This document shows positions 1-11,143 of a DNA stretch of 64,000 nt, piece by piece. Origin of the DNA: Alopecurus myosuroides (taxonomy: Eukaryota; Streptophyta; Magnoliopsida; Poales; Poaceae); assembly GCA_028641055.1 (NCBI GenBank), contig CM054058.1:498807919-498871918 (forward strand). The letters run 5' to 3'. A model generated the notes under the pieces. It was not told the DNA's origin. It saw only the letters and a list, made by a program, of their open reading frames with translations, and did no database searches. Position 1 is the first letter of the stretch. Each line of letters begins with the position of its first letter. The position numbers and the translations under genes were made by a program.

Positions 1-3000
1 TTTATTTCAAGACTTGGATTATTCTTGTTTGAATCTTAAAATAAACTTTTAGCTTTGATGGATCCAATAAAACAAAATTTCAAAATGATTTATGAAAGTT
101 TTCTTTTAAGTTTTCCATAGAAAACAATTCCTGAAAATATAGCCAAGTACCTGTTTTCTACCTTTGTTTTCACTAGGCTATAAAATGTTATTTTATGTTT
201 TCTTGACTTTTAATTGTTCCTTGATACATGTACTACAAATACATATGCTTGGTTTTATTTTTGGCTTGATAAAAATTATCTTTTGCTTGATGTCTTTGTG
301 GTAGAACATTAAGACAGAAAAAGACATTTTTGGAAAACAGAGAAAAACACAAAGTATACCTTTTTCCACATTGTTTTCATGGCCTTAAACTATTTCAAAA
401 TTGTATTTAAAATATGTTTCTGAAAGTTTATAACATGGTTAACAAGTTCCCACTTTGAAAACAAATTTTGGAAACAATTTGACCCTTGAAAACAATCTCA
501 ACTTTTTGATGATTTAATCTGTTTCCAACACTTAGAAATTTTTCTAAGTGTAAACTGAATTTTCTTAATTTTGTGAACAGTGTGGGATAGACTTTTAGAC
601 AATTGATTTCTTTGTGTTTTCTTTGCAATCTGGAAGTGTGACCATGTCCAATGTGTTGACCCCAGTACCCACTCGAACCAGGATGCATTTCTCATCTTCT
701 AGAAGCCTTGGACATGAAGGTAAACATGAGAGAGAAAGAGATGATGTGGAATGGTATGGAGGCCCATACCTTTGACCCCTTGACTTAGCCCTTGCCTCCA
801 TTTGCCTCCAAGAGCCAGCATTGGACTTGCCCCCATGTGATCTTGGCCTTGGACAACCAGTGCTCGGAGTAGAAAGACCAAAAGCCCCCTTGGGCTCACT
901 CATGCCGTGGCATGACATGAACCCGAGCCTCCCCATTTTTTCCCTTGCCCTTTTCCACGAGTACAAGTGCTCCCAGCCTCACCCCTTGCTACACTACACT
1001 CCCACACTCTCCCACACACTCCACAGCTCGAGATCCAGCCTTGCCTAGCCCCCTAGGAGCCCCACGAGCCGAGAGCTCGCCATCGGTGACCACCACGGCC
1101 TCGAGTTGGTACAGCTCGACCCGAGCCTTCTCCTCTCTCCCCACTGCCTTGGATCGAACCCCCACCCTCCCCTGAACCTCCCTGACCTAACCCCGCGACC
1201 TCCTTCATGCAGGAGCGCCGCCGCCGTCCGACTCGCCGCCGCCGTTGTACGCCGTCCTCGACGCCCAAGGCCACGCCCCTCGACTCCCACGAGCATCAGC
1301 AACTCCCCCGAGCCCGCGCCAGCCCTTCCCGAGCCCCCACGGTGAGCTACTGGCCGTCGTCGTTTTCTCGTCGAGCGGGTGTGAGAGAGAGAGAGGAGGG
1401 GAGAGGAAGAAGACGCCCGTGCGCCGTTGGATCTTTGATCCACAGCCACGCTTGAACGTGGACGATTCCCGCAGCCCACGCGCGCGCTTAGCATGCGCCG
1501 GGCCGCGCTGAGCGCTTAGCTGGGCCGCACCCACTGGAATCCAGCCCGCGCTGCTGTTTGTTTTGCTTTTTAAGTTTTTAACAGAAACTTGGATGTTTAC
1601 TTTGGACGTGTGAAAAATAATAAACGTGCAAAATAAAATCTACCAAAAATCATGAACCTAACAATATGAGTTCCTAACCATACAAAAATTGCAGATCTGA
1701 TTTTTGGGCCATATTTTTCTCACAATGTCTGTTTTGCCACAGAGAGCCCTTGAACATGTTTTGAACATAACTTTTTGAATCTATAACCAAAATGGTCAAA
1801 CAAAATCGTTTTGGATAGATCTTGAACATATCTATCCATAAGAATTTGCCTCACATCAAGGTGAGCTACCAAATGGAAATTCCCTCCATTTTGGTAAAAG
1901 GACAGTAGGCTCTTCTGTGATTTGTAGAGTGAGTTCAAAAATGATTTTTGAAGTAAATCCAACTGGATGAGTTTTATATTGACTAGATCTATCTAATCCT
2001 AGCTCAGATTAATTTTTGGAACTCCATATTATTTTTGGTGAGCCAAACTAGATACAACAGTTTTTCTGTTTTTGTTTGTATGTGTGTATTTGCTTGAAAC
2101 GAATTGTGTGATTGTTTAAATCTTGTTTCCTAGCATGTATAGAGTTGTTATCACTTGTTATTAGGTTGTTATCTTGCATTACATCTACCTTAGAAATTGT
2201 GTGCATGTTTGGAAAGTCAAATAGAACTAGAACTAGCAATTGTTATTTTCTAGTTTCATTGTTTGGAATATTTGTGTGAGCAAGATCTTTGTGTGCTTGA
2301 TTGACTAAGTTTATGCTAGGATAGAAATGGATCCAGTACCATTTTGGTACTGTTATTTTGATGTTTGTACCTCTTTTAGCTTGCATGTTGTTTTTATATC
2401 AAAGCATGTGTAAGTTTGGTTATTTATTTGCACTAGTATTGTTTTCACTTGAATAAATAGCCTTGCTTTATTTATTTTTGTCATACTAATTTTGTCATGA
2501 GTAACCAGAGGCTTTTAACCTCTTTTTCCTTGGTATTAGTGGGCCCATAACCCACTGGTCCCATTGCATCTTTGTTGAGGATGAAAATCCCCAACCATAC
2601 ATGTGTGTAAAAATAACATGTTTTATTATATGATTGGTTGTTATTTTCCACCATGGAAAATAGATTGTTTGTTTCACTTATGCAAGTGAAAAGTTTATTT
2701 CTTCTTTGTGAATACTAGTATGTTTAGTTGTCATTCATTTGTTAGCATAATATTCTTTAGGGGTATCATGTTAAGAAATGTTTCCCTATTGATTGCTTAA
2801 AATTAAATTGTTTGCTAATAAAATAAATTCCTTGTGATTGATAGATTGTTTGTGAATGATTTTCAATTGAGTATTTGGATTTTTGAAAAGGTTTAGTTAA
2901 CTTTCATTGAGTGCATAGCTACTGGTTGTGTAGTTTATACCTTGTTTGCCATTAGAGTAAAATTATGCTTGCTTAGTGGATGTGTTCATAGAATTATTTT

Positions 3001-4465
3001 ATGGTATTGCTTACTATAATGTGTATGGTTTGTGTACTATTATTAGGTAAATTTATGTTCATGACTTTCTTGTTTAGAGTTAAGCATCACTGTAACATTG
3101 TTTGCTTCTCTAGCGTTGAACTAGTGTCACCACTAGAAATTGTGGTTTTGCTCTAGTGTTGTTATCTTTTATTTTATGGGTGTATGATTTATTCTAGCAT
3201 GTTTAGGAAGTTATTGCTTCTGTTATGATGCCATGAATTCTTTATTTGCTTGTGTATAGTTGTAGAATACAATTGTTCCTTATGGCATGCTTGTGTAGAT
3301 TTTCCATACTAGTATGCTATCAGTGCAGCCCCATTTTTATGTAATTTGTTAGGAGTATTATCTTGGGTGATGATTGTGTTTTAGATTATTTTTATGACTT
3401 GTTATCATTGGTTTTAGCTACTGGTTGTTTGTTAAATTTTCATGATTGATGGATTCCATAACTTCAAAATAGACATTAGCATAGTCAATAAATAGTCTAT
3501 TCATCTGTGTTGTGTTTGCCTGCTGTTTGGAAATTGTCCGAGTGATTACCTTAGCATGAGTATTATACTTGTGCTATTTGTTATGATAGTGTTGTTGTTG
3601 TGCTTAGGTAGTAACTTGTTATCTAAGCATTAGTTTAATCATGAACTTTTTTGGTGATGATTGCTTGTGTGTTGTTAATACCAACTGCCATGGGTATTAC
3701 ATCGATAGATTGTTATTATTAAGTAACCTCACTTTTTGTACCCACAAGATATATTTTTAGCTTCTTGAATATCTTATTATGAGAGTGGTATACCCACTCC
3801 ATATATAGTATGTAATATGTGGGATATGGTTTCTCAACCATATGTTTGTTTGCTGTATGTGTTGTTTGGTTTAGTTGTTTGGTCTTTAGATCTGAGAATG
3901 TGCCTTTATTCTTTTACGACGCTAGAAAACGAAGAAGAAGAAGAAGAAGAAGCAGTTGTGAAGTTGTGCGTCAAGTTCAAGCTACTTCAAGGCCAGGGAC
4001 ATTAAGAGTTTTAAGGAAAGCCATCCTCATGCTTGCAGTTATAATACACTTATCATTATCTATCATGCATTTTTTACTTCTAAAAGTTATACAAAAACTT
4101 TGTTTTCCAAAAACTATTTTTGAGTGATATTACTACTATTATATATTACGCCAGTAGTTGATACTTGGTGTTACCAAGCCCATAGCCACCATATGGTATT
4201 TATTACCATCACAAGTATTAGTCCCTAAGTGGACATCCCAAAATTATGTTTTTGCAAAACAAAGACTTTTATGGAAAACCTGGAGAAAAGGCTGAGCCTT
4301 ATTCACTGGAGAATTGTGGAAGTGGTCATTTCTGGAAAAATGGTGTTTTACAAAAATGACACATAACCTAGTCTTCGCCGGACAACCTTTACCGTACTGC
4401 CACCCTACCCCAACATGGGCACGGGGCTTAACTTGAAGTTTGTTCTTGTTAGCGTGTGTTCTATC
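1..4465. repeat. Non-coding DNA of an old, probably LTR-type element, left part
   Basis: AT-rich sequence with no credible protein-coding gene, interrupted at about 660-1550 by a GC-rich block (proline/arginine-rich in every frame) that resembles the promoter and untranslated leader of a grass retroelement. It continues after the nested hAT element, because the 8-bp target duplication joins 4465 to 8864. A (GAA)7 microsatellite lies at 3931-3951 and a short (GA) run near 1385. I could not find its terminal repeats or assign a family, so the LTR reading is an inference from base composition and context. Confidence 0.4.
3931..3951. repeat. (GAA)7 microsatellite
   Basis: Seven uninterrupted GAA triplets in an AT-rich non-coding context. 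Likely length-polymorphic. Confidence 0.9.
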
Positions 4466-4778
4466 CAACGTTCAAAAAAGCGGTGCTTAAGCGCCGCTTA
4501 AGCGGTTAAGCGAGCGTAGCGGCAGCCAACCGCCTAGGATTTGGCCTTAGCGGCCCATTAGGCGCTAAGCGGGGAAAAGCGGTGCGCTTTCGTCTGCGCG
4601 TACGCTTCCTCGTCCCTGAGCGACGCGAACGCGCAAATCCGCGGCGACTGAGCGCTCGATGGCCAGCCGGCGGCAGAACAAAAATTTGGGGAGAATTAGG
4701 AGGGAAACGGCAACGAGAGAGAGGGAAAATGGGGCTAGGGTTAGAAGGTGAGTCGAATCGGCCACTTCCCCTCTCGAT

Positions 4779-5230
4779 TCAGCCTAGGACAGACGAGGTG
4801 AGCTCGTCTCCCCGCCTCCAGGAGCGTGGCTTCCGCCGCCGTTGAAGATCGTCGAATCCCCGCCGCCAGGAGCTGTGGCTTCCGCCGCCGTTGAAGCCCC
4901 TCCCGCACCTCCGTTGAAGGCCCTCGCTCGTCGCCGTTGAAGCCCTCCCGCGCCGCCGTTGAAGCCCCACCTCGCGCCGCCGTTCAGCTCCCCCTCCACG
5001 CCACCTGCACCGCGCACACTCCCGCACCTCCGTTGAAGGCAGCAGCTCGGCCCCCTCTCGCGCCGCCGTTCAGCTCCCCCTCCCGCACCTCCGTTGAAGG
5101 CAGCAGCTCGGCCCCCTCGTCCCGTCTCCATCCTCGATTCCAGATCGAGCGCACGCACGCAGGTACCCCTCTGTCCCTTCTCTGTCCCTTCCCCTCTGCT
5201 TTCTAGCACTCCAGCTCGAGGCCCCCTCTG
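4779..5230. repeat. GC-rich degenerate tandem repeat in the hAT 5' region
   Basis: A CpG-rich stretch made of irregular copies of a unit around CCGCCGTTGAAG, alternating with CCTCCGTTGAAGGC and CCGTTCAGCTCCCCCTCC. A longer near-repeat recurs at about 5026-5073 and 5087-5126. It lies between the left terminus and the transposase start, so it is probably the promoter and untranslated leader of the transposase gene. It is open in several frames only because of composition. Confidence 0.65.
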
Positions 5231-5561
5231 TACTCCAGCCCGAGGCCCTCTCTGTCCAGATTTGGGGTTAAAAAAATTTGAAATAGAATGCATTCTATAT
5301 TTCTATTGCTTGATATATCATATATATGTGTGTGGTGTTGTTTATGAGTGTGTTTTGCAGCAAATTAAACCTGCTATATACTTGCAAATTGATACAATTG
5401 TGCATTTGTGCTCACTGTTTGTTCCTTGTGCTCACTGTTTGCTTGTTTCAGCTCGGCTAGTGGCAAATGATTTAGGCTAGGCTGCTGCTTATGCTCACTG
5501 TTTATTTGTTTCAGCTGGGCTTATGCTCACTATGGTTTCGTTTGGATAATTTTTAGGTTTC

Positions 5562-8290
5562 ATGGAAGATCCTATTGATGTTGATGCTGAAGTAGTGTCG
5601 CCTCCGGTATTGAGGGGTAACTCGAATGATCCCGGATGGAAGTATGGCAAGTATTGTGATCCAAACAACAAGACTAAAGTCAAGTGTGACTTTTGTGGGC
5701 ATATTAGCACGGGAGGGATTTTCCGCCTCAAGCAACACATTGCATCCTCGGATAATGTTGTGAAACAATGTAAGAAAGCTACACCGGAAGCCATAGCGGA
5801 ATGCAAGAAGCATCTTAACCGTGTCGTAGTGACCAAGTCATCAAAGAGGCAACGTGATGTAGAAGTTCGAGAAGATGTGCATGTCTCAAGTGCAAACACT
5901 TATGATTCAACAAAGGATAATGTATGTGTTGGGAGCTCAAGCTCGCAGCCTAACAAACTAGGCCCCATAGACAAGTTTGTGCGTCCTATTGATGGCAAAT
6001 CAAGTAAAGAGGAAGCATTGAGGCAACTAAGTATGAATGAAGCTCTATTTAAGGAGAGGGTGCATCAAGTTTCACAATATATTGCTAGATGGGTGTACAC
6101 ACATGGTAAGCTCTCACCTATTTGGTACTTGCTTGTGTTGCAATTGCCATTTCATTTGTTTTGTACATGACTAACTTGCTGTTTTTAACTTGTGTTTGTG
6201 CAGCCATACCATTCAATGCTTTGGACAATGATGAGTTCAAGCAAATGTGTGAGGCCATAGGAAAGTTTGGCCCGGGGTATGAGCCTCCAAGTCAATATGA
6301 GCTTCGTGAGAAGTTGTTGAGTGAGGAATATGCAAGAACCAAGAGTTTGCTAGATGAACGTGAAGAACAAAAGATGAAGCTTGGATGCACAATTATGACC
6401 GATGCATGGACAGATATGAAGAGGAGGAGCATAATGAATGTGTGCATGCATTGTAGTGGAGGAACTTCTTTCCTCAAGTCAAAGGAGACCTCGGATGTGT
6501 CACATACCGGGGAAGTCATATTTGAACTAGTTGACAAGGCAATTGAGGAGGTAGGGGCTGAACATGTGATGCAAGTTGTGACGGACAATGCTTCCAATAA
6601 CATGGCCGCCAAGAACTTGTTGCTTGAGAAGAGGCCAAATATATTTTGGAGCTCTTGTGCTACTCACACCATCAACTTGATGCTCCAAGGAATTGGAAAC
6701 ATCAAAAAATTCAAGACCATAGTTGATCAAGCAAAGAATGTGACCATATTCATCTATGCCCATCACAAGACATTGGCATTTATGAGGAAATGCACAAAGA
6801 GGAGGGATATCATAAGGCCGGGGGTGACTAGATTTGCTTCCAATTTTCTTACTTTGCAAAGCATGATGGAAAAGAAAGATGCTCTAAGAGCTATGGCGGT
6901 TGATGGAGCATGGGAGGAGATGGCAATTGTGAAGGGCAAGAAAGGAAAGAATACAACTGCCACTTTGTTGGATGGCAATTTTTGGAAAGGAGTTGCACTT
7001 TCATTGAAGGTATTTGAGCCATTGGTGAGTCTTCTTCGTTTGATTGATGGGGATGTCAAGCCATCCTTGGCTTGGCTTTATGGAGAGTTGTTGAGTGCAA
7101 AGAACAAGATCAAGGAAGCATTTGGAAACCTTAGTAGTGCCTACAAAGAGACCATAGCGATTGTTGACAAGAAGTTGAAAGGAAGGCTTGATACTCCATT
7201 GCACAAGACCGCTTATATCTTGAATCCATACTATTCGTATACTACTAAGGCAATATTTGATGATTCAAACATCACCGTAGCCTTTGTGGAGTGTGCGGAG
7301 AAATTCTTTGGAAATGATTATGAGTCTTGTGAGAAAATGGTCAACGAGGAATTAACCAAGTTTGAGCATCAAGATGGACCTTTCAAGAAAAAGCTTGCAA
7401 CTTGTTATGAAAGAGCCGATTACAATCCCGGTAAGTATGTAAGATGCATAGGGCTATTTGCATTGTTGTTTGGTTGTTGCATAGGGCATTAGGGAAGTTG
7501 TTTGCTAGCTGTTTGGTTATTGCTGCGAGCTGCTGCTGCTAGCTGCTGCTGCTGCGAGCTGCTGCTGCTGCTGCTAGCTGCTGCTAGGTGCTGCTGCTAG
7601 GTGCTGCTGCGAGCTGCTGGCTGCTACTATTTGCAAGTACTAGTGCTGATCCTATTGTATTTTATTTTCTTATTCAGTTTCTTGGTGGAAGCTCTATGGA
7701 ACTGAAGTTCCTAACTTGCAAAAAATGGCCATGAGGATCCTTGCTTTGACTTCGAGTTCTTCCGTTTGTGAAAGAAATTGGAGCATCTATGAAATGGTTC
7801 CTTCTAGTTCTCTACTCTCAATTTCTAATGTTCTTGTGTTTCTCTTAATCTCAAGTTCTCAACTTATAATTTTTCCTTTTGCTTGTAGATACACACCAAG
7901 AAAAGAAATAGACTAACAACGGACTGTCTCAACAACATGGTCTATGTGCAATTCAATCAAAGGATGTTGTCCAAGAAACAAAGGTTGAAGGATAAGAAGA
8001 AAGCCGATAGTCTTCTATCCAATGATGCTTCCGAAGCTCAAGGATGGCTATTTGAAGGAGGCGATGATGATGCATTTGCTATTTTTAGAGATGAGGAGGA
8101 TGGAGATGAAGGTGTGCATCCGGGTTCGGGGTTATCATATGATGTGATAGGAGAAGCTATGGGAGCACATGAGCAACTTCAAGTTCGTAGGAGTGCAAGG
8201 AATGCAAGAGATCTTGAGGAAGAGGAGTTCGACTCCGCGGATGAGGAGATGATTGAGGAGGATGACATTGACTATGAGAGTGATGATTGA
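5562..8290 (+). CDS. hAT transposase, four exons, 763 aa
   Basis: Exons at 5562-6105, 6204-7430, 7678-7796 and 7889-8290 join in frame (introns GTAAG...CAG, GTAAG...CAG, GTTCC...TAG) to 763 codons plus stop, with no internal stop. A BED-type zinc finger (Cys42, Cys45, His59, Cys70) for DNA binding is near the N-terminus. A DUF659-like/RNase H-fold region follows, with likely catalytic aspartates Asp248 in TDAWT and Asp309 in VTDNASNN, then a Cys-x2-His motif in SSCATHTINL. The hAT C-terminal dimerisation domain starts near residue 592 (SWWKLYG) and includes the signature SSVCERNWS. The tail (about 660-763) is very acidic. The start is the first ATG of the exon, 12 nt after a possible 3' splice site. 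The protein would act in the nucleus on the element's own termini. The exon structure is inferred, but each junction restores a conserved family motif. Confidence 0.88.
7518..7626. repeat. Imperfect (GCT)n microsatellite in transposase intron 2
   Basis: About 110 bp of GCTGCT triplets broken by TAG, CGAG and TAGGT interruptions, wholly inside the second intron of the hAT transposase gene. Length changes here would not alter the protein. Confidence 0.9.
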
Positions 8291-8863
8291 GGATGACATT
8301 GGAGATGAGATGATAGAATCATGCTATCTATCTTTCTATTATCATTCATGTCTTGTTATTGAACCTATTCATGTTGTTATTTATGTCTAGTACTCTAGTT
8401 ATGTAATATGTTGGTCATGTGTGAGAGTGTGAGCAACGTTGAGTGTGAGACTATGCCACTATGGAACATATTTATGTCAAATTGTAATATGTCTTGTCTT
8501 GTCGGTTTGGTACTGCTAGAATTCTAGATAATTAATATAGCTTGGTTGCTATTTGCTTGCTAATATTTTGATCTTTGTGTGCATGTAGCATTCTTCATTG
8601 GAGAAAGAACTTGGACAATTTGGAGAACAAAAGAGAGAAAAACCGAGCCAAAGAAAGGTATTATGACATTATCTCACTTTGCTTCCCTATTTTTCTTCCA
8701 TATGTTGAGCACTACATGTGAATTCGGTATTTAGCCTTACATAATTCCTAGAATTGTACGGTTTCGACATAACGCTTAAGCAGCGCTTAAGCTAGCTTAA
8801 GCTTCAATTCCTCTAAGCGGAGCCTCACCGCTCGCTTACCGCTTACCGCTTTTTTGAACGTTG

Positions 8864-9955
8864 GTTCTATCTCAATTTTCTATAAGGGTCGTCGAGCCCT
8901 CGAACCGATTGTCGCTAGGTGGAAAATACGGGGCATACAAAGTGAGGGATTAAGTTACCCCCCGGTCGCAGCAGTTGGGTCCCCTGCCGTGGCGCTGGTG
9001 GACAGGGTGCCGAGGGAACCAGACCCAACTGAAGATATAGACATATTCTAGCTTGATCATAGTGGATGGTTAGGTTCAGTTATCTGATGTTTACATACTG
9101 TTGTTATAGTCCGTGGTTGTTCACGGCGGATGTACTGGATCTGGTGGATGTGTACACCTCTGGAGAGTCAAACTATTTCGAAGTAGTCGCATCCTCGGAT
9201 ATGGACAGTTGAATGGCCATGTAGCTAGCATTGTGTCAATGTTTTCAAAAAGGAGTTTTCAAAAGGGTGTTGGACTTGTGAAGTTCGGAAAGGAGGAAAT
9301 CTCGTACCGTGGAGGTACCGTTGATGAAAAGCCAGAAGTTGTTTTACAAGAAGTTTTGCAAAGAGAAAACCTTCTTTTACAAAATGAGTTTATAAAACCT
9401 CTTGTACATGCGATGTCTACAAGAGAAAGAAAACTATATTATTTTCTTTTGAAGTATCTTCTTCAATGAAGATACAGAGATTTGTAAAATCAACTATGAT
9501 ATGTCTTACATATATCATTGATAGCAAACCCTATGTATAGCCTACCTATTACCCCATATAAGCATACTTGCATCTTTGGTAAGCTACATGATGGATGTCT
9601 TGCTGAGTACATTCAAATGTACTCATATTGGTTTCGTCCCTGGTATCAACTTGCCAGATATCGAGAAGGAGTCTCAGAAGGAGATCTATGAAGAGGAGTG
9701 CGGAGCTGATGGCTTTGCGAACTAGGATCGTCTCCCGGTCAGCAGCCTGTAGGTTAAGGCATGACTTGGGCTCTACTACGTTGCGTGTGTGTTAGTCTTC
9801 CGTTGTGTGTGTCGTGTGTTGCCCTGCGTGGCAGTTGTGTTGGACTTGGTCATGTGACCATGTTCCCTTTTGTAAGTGTTTGTGCAACCGTGTAATGGAT
9901 ATTGTATCTATGTACCAACTTGATATGTTGTTCACGACTGGTGTGATCTGGGATC
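8864..9955. repeat. Continuation of the interrupted non-coding element, right part
   Basis: This resumes the sequence broken by the hAT insertion. It contains a perfect 9-bp inverted repeat (GAGTACATT ca AATGTACTC, 9605-9624), a hairpin type common near the 3' part of Triticeae LTRs. No credible coding sequence is present. The right boundary with the LINE is not marked by a recognisable repeat, so about 9955 is only where LINE-like coding sequence can first be followed. Confidence 0.4.
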
Positions 9956-11143
9956 GTGAATGTACGCATATCGAAGGTGTCCTTGAACAGTGGTTCTGGG
10001 CGGACCTTACAGGCACACTGCCTGCAGTCCAAGGCAGACTGCCTGCACTCCACCGCAGAGCAGGATGCAGGGTATGCTGCCGGTTTGCCTGCAGTCGAAG
10101 CTGCGGCAGCAACTGGCGCCACGGCAGGAGGAGGTCAAGCCACGGCAGCGAGCCTGAACACCGCGGCATGGCGGCTACCGTGTACGGCTGAGTACCTGCT
10201 AGATACGGCAGGGGTTTTGCCTGTTTTTGATGATGTCGGGAGCGTGGCGATAATAGACAGGGAGACGAAGGTGGAAGCAGTGGTTGTTATTCCATCTGCG
10301 GAGGGGCTGGTTGACAATGATTCGCTGTTTGGTTCTGTGGGTACTTCTCGGATGTTGGGGGATGGTAGGCGTGCTGATCTGGATGAGGTTGAGCGGGTTA
10401 CAGAGTGTGGTGCTGCTGTTGTATGGTCTGCTTTGGATGCTGATGAAAAGGAGCTGAACATCGCGGGGGAGATTATTTATCATCCATTAGTTTCTCCGAT
10501 TTCCTTCACCAAGGTTAATGCTCACTATCCGCTTAGTACCCCAATGCCTACTTTTCCTATTGGGGGTTTCGGCACTTCTCATATTGGAGGATCTTCGAAG
10601 CCGATTGAGGACTTCGGAGGGATTTCTGACGCAGCTGGTTCGGGCGTGCGTTCGAGTGGCCGTATCCATGCCCAACATAATGCGGATGACACGCAGATGG
10701 AGAGGGCTATGATTCTTGCGGCTAAGAGGGACTCCGGGGCAGGTACGAATTCACAAAAGAGTCTTTCATTTTTGTCTTTTTCTGATAGTGTTATTGCGGA
10801 TAGAGCTGCTAGCTTAGGGGTATCTTTGGGGTCTTCTAATGCTTTGAGAATTCAATCTGCTAAGCTAATTAAAGAAAATGATTTAAATAGAACTATCTCG
10901 ATGCTTCGTAATAATTTAGATGAAAATTATGATGATCCACCTCGTAGTTTAATCCTAAATAAAGCTGCTAGTCTCATCGAGGATTTGGTTGAAGAGGATT
11001 TTTTTGATGGTAATGCTTCTCCAACTGCTATAGTGGTCGATGTGGAGAAGGTTAAACGTACTAGGAGAAAGAAGGATTATTCCTTGTCAAATAAACGTAG
11101 GAGTGTTCGAATTAATCATAATAAGAAAAATAAAAATGCATAA
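9956..11143 (+). CDS. LINE ORF1 remnant (nucleic-acid-binding protein, C-terminal part)
   Basis: Open for 395 codons to a TAA at 11141-11143. The N-terminal third (to about residue 80) is Ala/Gly-rich and probably not authentic. The C-terminal third is charged, with a basic tail rich in Lys, Arg and Asn that would suit RNA binding. The CCHC knuckle and DUF4283 region expected of plant LINE ORF1 are not seen. Its stop overlaps the ORF2 start. Assignment rests mainly on position upstream of the endonuclease in the same orientation. Where translation truly starts is unknown. Confidence 0.6.
   Translation: MNVRISKVSLNSGSGRTLQAHCLQSKADCLHSTAEQDAGYAAGLPAVEAAAATGATAGGGQATAASLNTAAWRLPCTAEYLLDTAGVLPVFDDVGSVAIIDRETKVEAVVVIPSAEGLVDNDSLFGSVGTSRMLGDGRRADLDEVERVTECGAAVVWSALDADEKELNIAGEIIYHPLVSPISFTKVNAHYPLSTPMPTFPIGGFGTSHIGGSSKPIEDFGGISDAAGSGVRSSGRIHAQHNADDTQMERAMILAAKRDSGAGTNSQKSLSFLSFSDSVIADRAASLGVSLGSSNALRIQSAKLIKENDLNRTISMLRNNLDENYDDPPRSLILNKAASLIEDLVEEDFFDGNASPTAIVVDVEKVKRTRRKKDYSLSNKRRSVRINHNKKNKNA

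Larger units (their letters stand above)
4466..8863 (+). mobile_element. Complete hAT DNA transposon, 4.4 kb, potentially autonomous
   Basis: The termini are inverted repeats: the left end begins CAACGTTCAAAAAAGCGGT and the right end is its reverse complement (ACCGCTTTTTTGAACGTTG). A perfect 8-bp target duplication flanks the element. Both subterminal regions are crowded with AAGCGG, CTTAAGC and related motifs in both orientations (about 4478-4585 and 8770-8852), as expected for transposase binding sites. The interior carries one plus-strand gene with four exons, no internal stop and good splice sites. The element sits inside older non-coding repeat DNA. It is complete in structure; whether it moves cannot be told from sequence. 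Confidence 0.93.
4458..8871. repeat. 8-bp target site duplication of the hAT element
   Basis: GTTCTATC stands at 4458-4465 immediately before the left terminus and again at 8864-8871 immediately after the right terminus. Eight base pairs is the diagnostic target duplication length of the hAT superfamily. The copies are identical, which fits a recent or well-preserved insertion. Confidence 0.95.

Noticed and set aside
1045..1534. Several overlapping long open frames in the GC-rich block on both strands
   Set aside because: Arg/Pro/Ser-rich in all frames, no domain, mutually overlapping. Explained by base composition of an untranslated leader.
4784..5293. 169-codon frame on the minus strand in the hAT 5' region
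   Set aside because: It translates the CCGTTGAAG repeat in antisense. Low complexity, no start context, opposite to the transposase.
7716..7916. Small separate gene downstream of the transposase
   Set aside because: It is exon 3 plus the retained third intron of the hAT transposase (SSVCERNWS motif), not its own gene.
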